Of a stretch of 9,912 bases of DNA, positions 7,349 through 9,912 are shown in pieces (positions within the stretch are counted from its first letter, which is position 1; each line of letters starts with the position of its first letter). Origin of the DNA: Flavobacteriaceae bacterium (GTDB lineage Bacteria > Bacteroidota > Bacteroidia > Flavobacteriales > Flavobacteriaceae). The translations under genes were made by a program, and so were the position numbers. Under the pieces are notes generated by a model that saw only the letters and a list, made by a program, of their open reading frames with translations, was not told the origin of the DNA and made no database searches. Location: positions 19,733-29,644 of the forward strand of contig PACY01000020.1 of assembly GCA_002700405.1 (NCBI GenBank), written 5' to 3'.

Positions 7349-8584
7349 ATGAAAAAAAGTCTAATAACAATTATTGCAATGTGTTTTTCATTTCTTTTAA
7401 CTGCACAGGAGGAAGAAAAAAACAATGCAAATTATAATTTTGGAAATGGTATATCATTTTCTTTTAATGATGGAGACTATCTTTTTAACCTTCATGGTTT
7501 TATAAAACCTACATATATATACAATGATATTTTATCTACTGTAGAGGAAGGAACATATAATGAAATTTCTAGACAGTTTAAGTCTAAGAGTTCAAATTTA
7601 TTTATTGAAGGTAGAGCATTCAAGGAGAAGGTTAGTTTTACTATTCAGATGGATTATAGTAGCTCTAGACCATTAGTAGAGGCTTTTATAGGATATCATA
7701 TAAATAACTCAACCACAGTTTATTTTGGCCAAAGACAAGTCTTTCATAACAATTTAGAAATGACGCATAACGAAGACCAATTGCGTTTTACTGAAAGAGG
7801 ACTTCTTAGTCAAAATTATACAGAAAATGGCGAAGAATTTGGGGTATTTGTAGAAAGCAGTTTTGGGGATAAGTTTGTAATTGAACCAAAACTGGCTGTT
7901 ACTTCTGGTGATGGAAGAAATTCTTTTGGTGAAGATTCAAGGGATTCTGATCTTGGAGGTATTAAAATAGGTTCTAGGTTGAATTTATATCCATTAGGAT
8001 TATTTAGCGATGGAAATGAAAACAGTACAGTCGATATAATTGGTGAAGAAAACTTGAAAATTCAATTAGGAATGGCATATTCTAAAAATTATGGAGCTAG
8101 TAATTCAATGGGTGATGGTCATGGTGATTTTTTACTATATGACAGGAATGGCAATCATAATTTGCCAGATTATTCTCAATTATTTTTTGATTTGCTTTTA
8201 AAATATAAAGGATTTTCATTCATGTTTGAATATGCAGATTCATATGCTAGTAATTTAGATGAGACCTATACAGATGAAAACTCATTTAATATACTTATTC
8301 CACAACAAATTAGTGAATACCTAATCATAGGAGATAGTTACAATTTACATTTAGGATATGTTAGTAATAGTGGTTTTGGGGTTGATTTAAGATATGAAGC
8401 ATCAAATCCTGAATTTGATATGAATACGGAATCATTACTGCAATCATTTGATAGTTATGGATTTGGTATTTCAAAATATTTTGACGGAAATAATCTTAAA
8501 ATGCAATTAGGTGCTTATAAAGCAGATTTTGATTCCGGAGATGAAATCATATATGGAGAGTTTTTAGTTCAAATTGCATTTTAA
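7349..8584 (+). CDS. Porin_O_P-like outer-membrane porin, acidic paralogue
   Basis: This 411-residue outer-membrane beta-barrel is a diverged paralogue of the porin at 4491-5786. The signal peptide is about 19 residues (ending LLTA before Gln20) and the last residue is Phe411. Matching landmarks in the same order support paralogy: FGNGISFSFNDGD near the N-terminus against FGEGLQFNADRG, VYFGQRQ at 124-130 against LFGQRA, GGIKIGSRL against GGLKIGGRL, NLPDY before a KYKGFSFMFEY strand against SLPDY before KYKGFSALGEY, and GVDLRYE against SVDTRYT. The Arg-rich segment of the first copy is replaced by FKSKSSNLFIEG with one or two basic residues. By hand count it has about 58 acidic residues against about 29 basic ones, a strongly negative protein. 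I infer a different charge selectivity. It is probably cotranscribed with the peptidase 18 bases upstream. Confidence 0.8.
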   Translation: MKKSLITIIAMCFSFLLTAQEEEKNNANYNFGNGISFSFNDGDYLFNLHGFIKPTYIYNDILSTVEEGTYNEISRQFKSKSSNLFIEGRAFKEKVSFTIQMDYSSSRPLVEAFIGYHINNSTTVYFGQRQVFHNNLEMTHNEDQLRFTERGLLSQNYTENGEEFGVFVESSFGDKFVIEPKLAVTSGDGRNSFGEDSRDSDLGGIKIGSRLNLYPLGLFSDGNENSTVDIIGEENLKIQLGMAYSKNYGASNSMGDGHGDFLLYDRNGNHNLPDYSQLFFDLLLKYKGFSFMFEYADSYASNLDETYTDENSFNILIPQQISEYLIIGDSYNLHLGYVSNSGFGVDLRYEASNPEFDMNTESLLQSFDSYGFGISKYFDGNNLKMQLGAYKADFDSGDEIIYGEFLVQIAF

Positions 8585-8625
8585 AAATTAATTATTAGTT
8601 TCGTCTTTAATAAATTATAGAAATT

Positions 8626-9312
8626 ATGAAAAATTTATATATTATTTTATTATTCTCTATTGCATCAATTAGCTATAGTCAGGATAAAAACACTCTTATA
8701 AATCACTATAAGCAATACTATCAGCAAATGAAATCTCAAGGAGATGTTCAAGGTGTAATAAATGGCTTAACACATTTAAATGTGTTAGAGCCTAGTCAAG
8801 CTAGAGCTGACACTCTTGCTGTACTGTATATGAATGAAGGAAGACATATTCAGGCCTTAAATACAATCGGTATTGAGAGTAATGAAAATGATTCTGATAT
8901 GGCAGTTGAGGTAAAAGCTATTTCGCTTCAATTTTTAAATCAACTTGAAAGATCTCTAGTTCATTATGAAGAGTTATTTAAAAGAAAGCCTAATCCACTT
9001 GTGGCATATGAATTAGCTGACATAAAAATTCAATTAGATGATTTAATGGGAGCTACAAAGAATATAACTTTTGGAATAGCGAATTCAAATAGTGATATAA
9101 TGAGAACTTACTATGAGGGTCAAGGCCAGTATCAAGTTCCTATGAAAGCAGGATTTTTGTATTTAAAAGGCTTAGTCAAATTTAAGGAAAATAGAGAGCA
9201 AAATATTGACGCAGCAATAGCTATAATGGATGAGGCTTTAGCTATAGCTCCAAATTTCAATTTGGCAAAGATTAGTAAGGATGCTTTAAATGCTCAGAAG
9301 AAACAGGATTAG
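8626..9312 (+). CDS. Secreted TPR-like protein of unknown function
   Basis: This 228-residue protein is exported and probably periplasmic: a signal peptide runs to about residue 18 (ISYS before Gln19) and no lipobox Cys is present. The mature part is helical, with TPR-like units around 58-83 (ADTLAVLYMNEGRHIQALNT), 93-120 (VEVKAISLQFLNQLERSLVHYEEL), 124-150 and 174-210, the last ending in the TPR-like IMDEALAIAPN at 200-210. TPR arrays usually bind partner proteins. It is the fifth gene of the rightward unit, 41 bases after the acidic porin, and may help assemble or couple the envelope proteins encoded before it; this is inference. The stop overlaps the convergent lipoprotein gene by 4 bases. 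I see no catalytic motif. The repeat assignment is by pattern only, so the number of TPR units is uncertain. Confidence 0.72.
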   Translation: MKNLYIILLFSIASISYSQDKNTLINHYKQYYQQMKSQGDVQGVINGLTHLNVLEPSQARADTLAVLYMNEGRHIQALNTIGIESNENDSDMAVEVKAISLQFLNQLERSLVHYEELFKRKPNPLVAYELADIKIQLDDLMGATKNITFGIANSNSDIMRTYYEGQGQYQVPMKAGFLYLKGLVKFKENREQNIDAAIAIMDEALAIAPNFNLAKISKDALNAQKKQD

Positions 9313-9824
9313 TTATCAATTTTTTGATTTGACTTTTCAATTAGCTTGTTTATTTGGTAAACAAAATTTGAGTTTGCAGCTAATACATCATTAATCTTAT
9401 TTTTCTTAAGTTTTTCATCTATAATACTTGACGAAAAATGACTTTCAAGTATCATAAATTTTGTTTTTAAAACACTTATTCTAGAAATAATACCTGGTTT
9501 TCTTATTGATTTTGGTATGCTTTTTTGCAATCCATCAAAGAATTTCCCAATATACTCTTTGTTATCCTTAAAAAAAGAAACCTCATTATCTTCTAACGAT
9601 TTAATTACTTCTTTTAATTCTTGATATTCAATCCAGTTATTTAAAATAGTTACAGTATTTAAACTGATATTATCAATTCTAACTGGATTAATAGAATCAG
9701 AGTATAAATCTAATGTTTCATAAATTTTAGTGTTATTATTTTTCTTTGGTTGATTGTTGCAACTGAAACAGAGAGTAATAACTATAGCTAGGATTGGTAA
9801 ATAAAATTTAGGTGACATCTCCAT
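9309..9824 (-). CDS. Small lipoprotein of unknown function
   Basis: This 171-residue protein is not recognised. It has a lipoprotein signal: a basic Lys6, a hydrophobic stretch at 8-20 and LCFSC with the lipidated Cys at 22, followed by a polar NNQPKKNNN linker. The rest is Lys/Glu/Ile/Asn-rich and predicted helical, with possible coiled-coil segments at about 63-100 and 130-168. No catalytic motif or second membrane segment is visible. Two ATG codons lie at the start (9824-9822 and 9818-9816); either gives a valid signal peptide and the upstream one is used here. The base composition is like the neighbours. It has its own candidate promoter upstream and converges, with a 4-base overlap, on the TPR gene, so it is probably not part of the porin-peptidase unit. 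The real coding status is supported by the intact lipoprotein signal and length. Confidence 0.7.
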   Translation of the reverse strand: MEMSPKFYLPILAIVITLCFSCNNQPKKNNNTKIYETLDLYSDSINPVRIDNISLNTVTILNNWIEYQELKEVIKSLEDNEVSFFKDNKEYIGKFFDGLQKSIPKSIRKPGIISRISVLKTKFMILESHFSSSIIDEKLKKNKINDVLAANSNFVYQINKLIEKSNQKIDN

Positions 9825-9865
9825 TTTCTAATGTTAATTGAGAAAATTAAGCCTTTTTTGGTTTA

Positions 9866-9873
9866 CAAAAATA
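9866..9873 (-). promoter_or_regulatory. Candidate -7 element for the small lipoprotein gene
   Basis: Read on the minus strand this is tatttttg, an exact match to the Bacteroidetes -7 consensus TAnnTTTG. Initiation would fall near 9859, giving a leader of about 35 bases before the ATG at 9824. No convincing -33 TTG lies at the expected distance, and in such AT-rich DNA chance matches occur, so the call is moderate. Confidence 0.42.
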
Positions 9874-9912
9874 ATATACAATTAAAATTAAGCTTAATAT
9901 AATTGGTTCCCA

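Noticed and set aside
8596..8603. tagtttcg as a -7 promoter for the TPR gene
   Set aside because: It has a mismatch in the conserved TTTG part, and the 41-base gap is compatible with cotranscription from upstream.
9849..9865. Hairpin aagcc / ggttt with a T-rich loop as a terminator
   Set aside because: The stem is only five pairs including a G-T pair and is not followed by a T-run; it lies between the candidate promoter and the lipoprotein start.

Overview
The window looks like part of the chromosome of a low-GC, probably marine, member of the Bacteroidetes (Flavobacteriia). The base composition is strongly AT-rich. Start codons are preceded by A-rich leaders rather than clear Shine-Dalgarno sequences, and two upstream regions carry the Bacteroidetes -7 promoter element TAnnTTTG. 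The proteins are typical of the group: short lipoproteins, thrombospondin type-3 repeats and Porin_O_P-type outer-membrane proteins. No rRNA, tRNA, CRISPR array, insertion sequence or phage gene was seen. The coding density is very high and there is no gene-free stretch longer than about 120 bases.

Left block (1-2421). A nitronate monooxygenase-type flavoprotein, cut at its 5' end by the window edge, runs rightward and converges, with an 11-base overlap, on a DASS/SLC13-type sodium-coupled dicarboxylate transporter on the minus strand. The transporter is the second gene of a two-gene minus-strand unit. Its upstream partner (2423-3334) is a lipoprotein alpha/beta hydrolase of the PHB-depolymerase/esterase type, and only one base separates its stop from the transporter start.

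Divergent control region (3335-3453). A 12-base perfect inverted repeat (3359-3370 / 3395-3406) carries -7-like promoter elements facing in opposite directions. It probably drives the esterase-transporter pair to the left and a five-gene unit to the right.

Right block (3454-9312). Five same-strand genes are separated by 20, 8, 18 and 41 bases: a lipoprotein with Calx-beta, thrombospondin type-3 and lamin-tail regions; a basic Porin_O_P-like porin; a secreted M14 zinc carboxypeptidase with an unassigned C-terminal part; a second, strongly acidic Porin_O_P-like porin; and a secreted TPR-like protein. All five have export signals, so the unit is an envelope/periplasm module. The last gene converges, with a 4-base overlap, on a small lipoprotein of unknown function (9309-9824, minus strand) that has its own candidate promoter.

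My reading, which is inference, is that the divergent pair of units is a small envelope system for acquiring organic material. The lipoprotein esterase and the secreted carboxypeptidase would release acids or amino acids, the two porins of opposite charge would give outer-membrane passage, and the DASS carrier would import an organic anion. The substrate cannot be told from the sequence. The individual families are known; the arrangement is the part that may be new.
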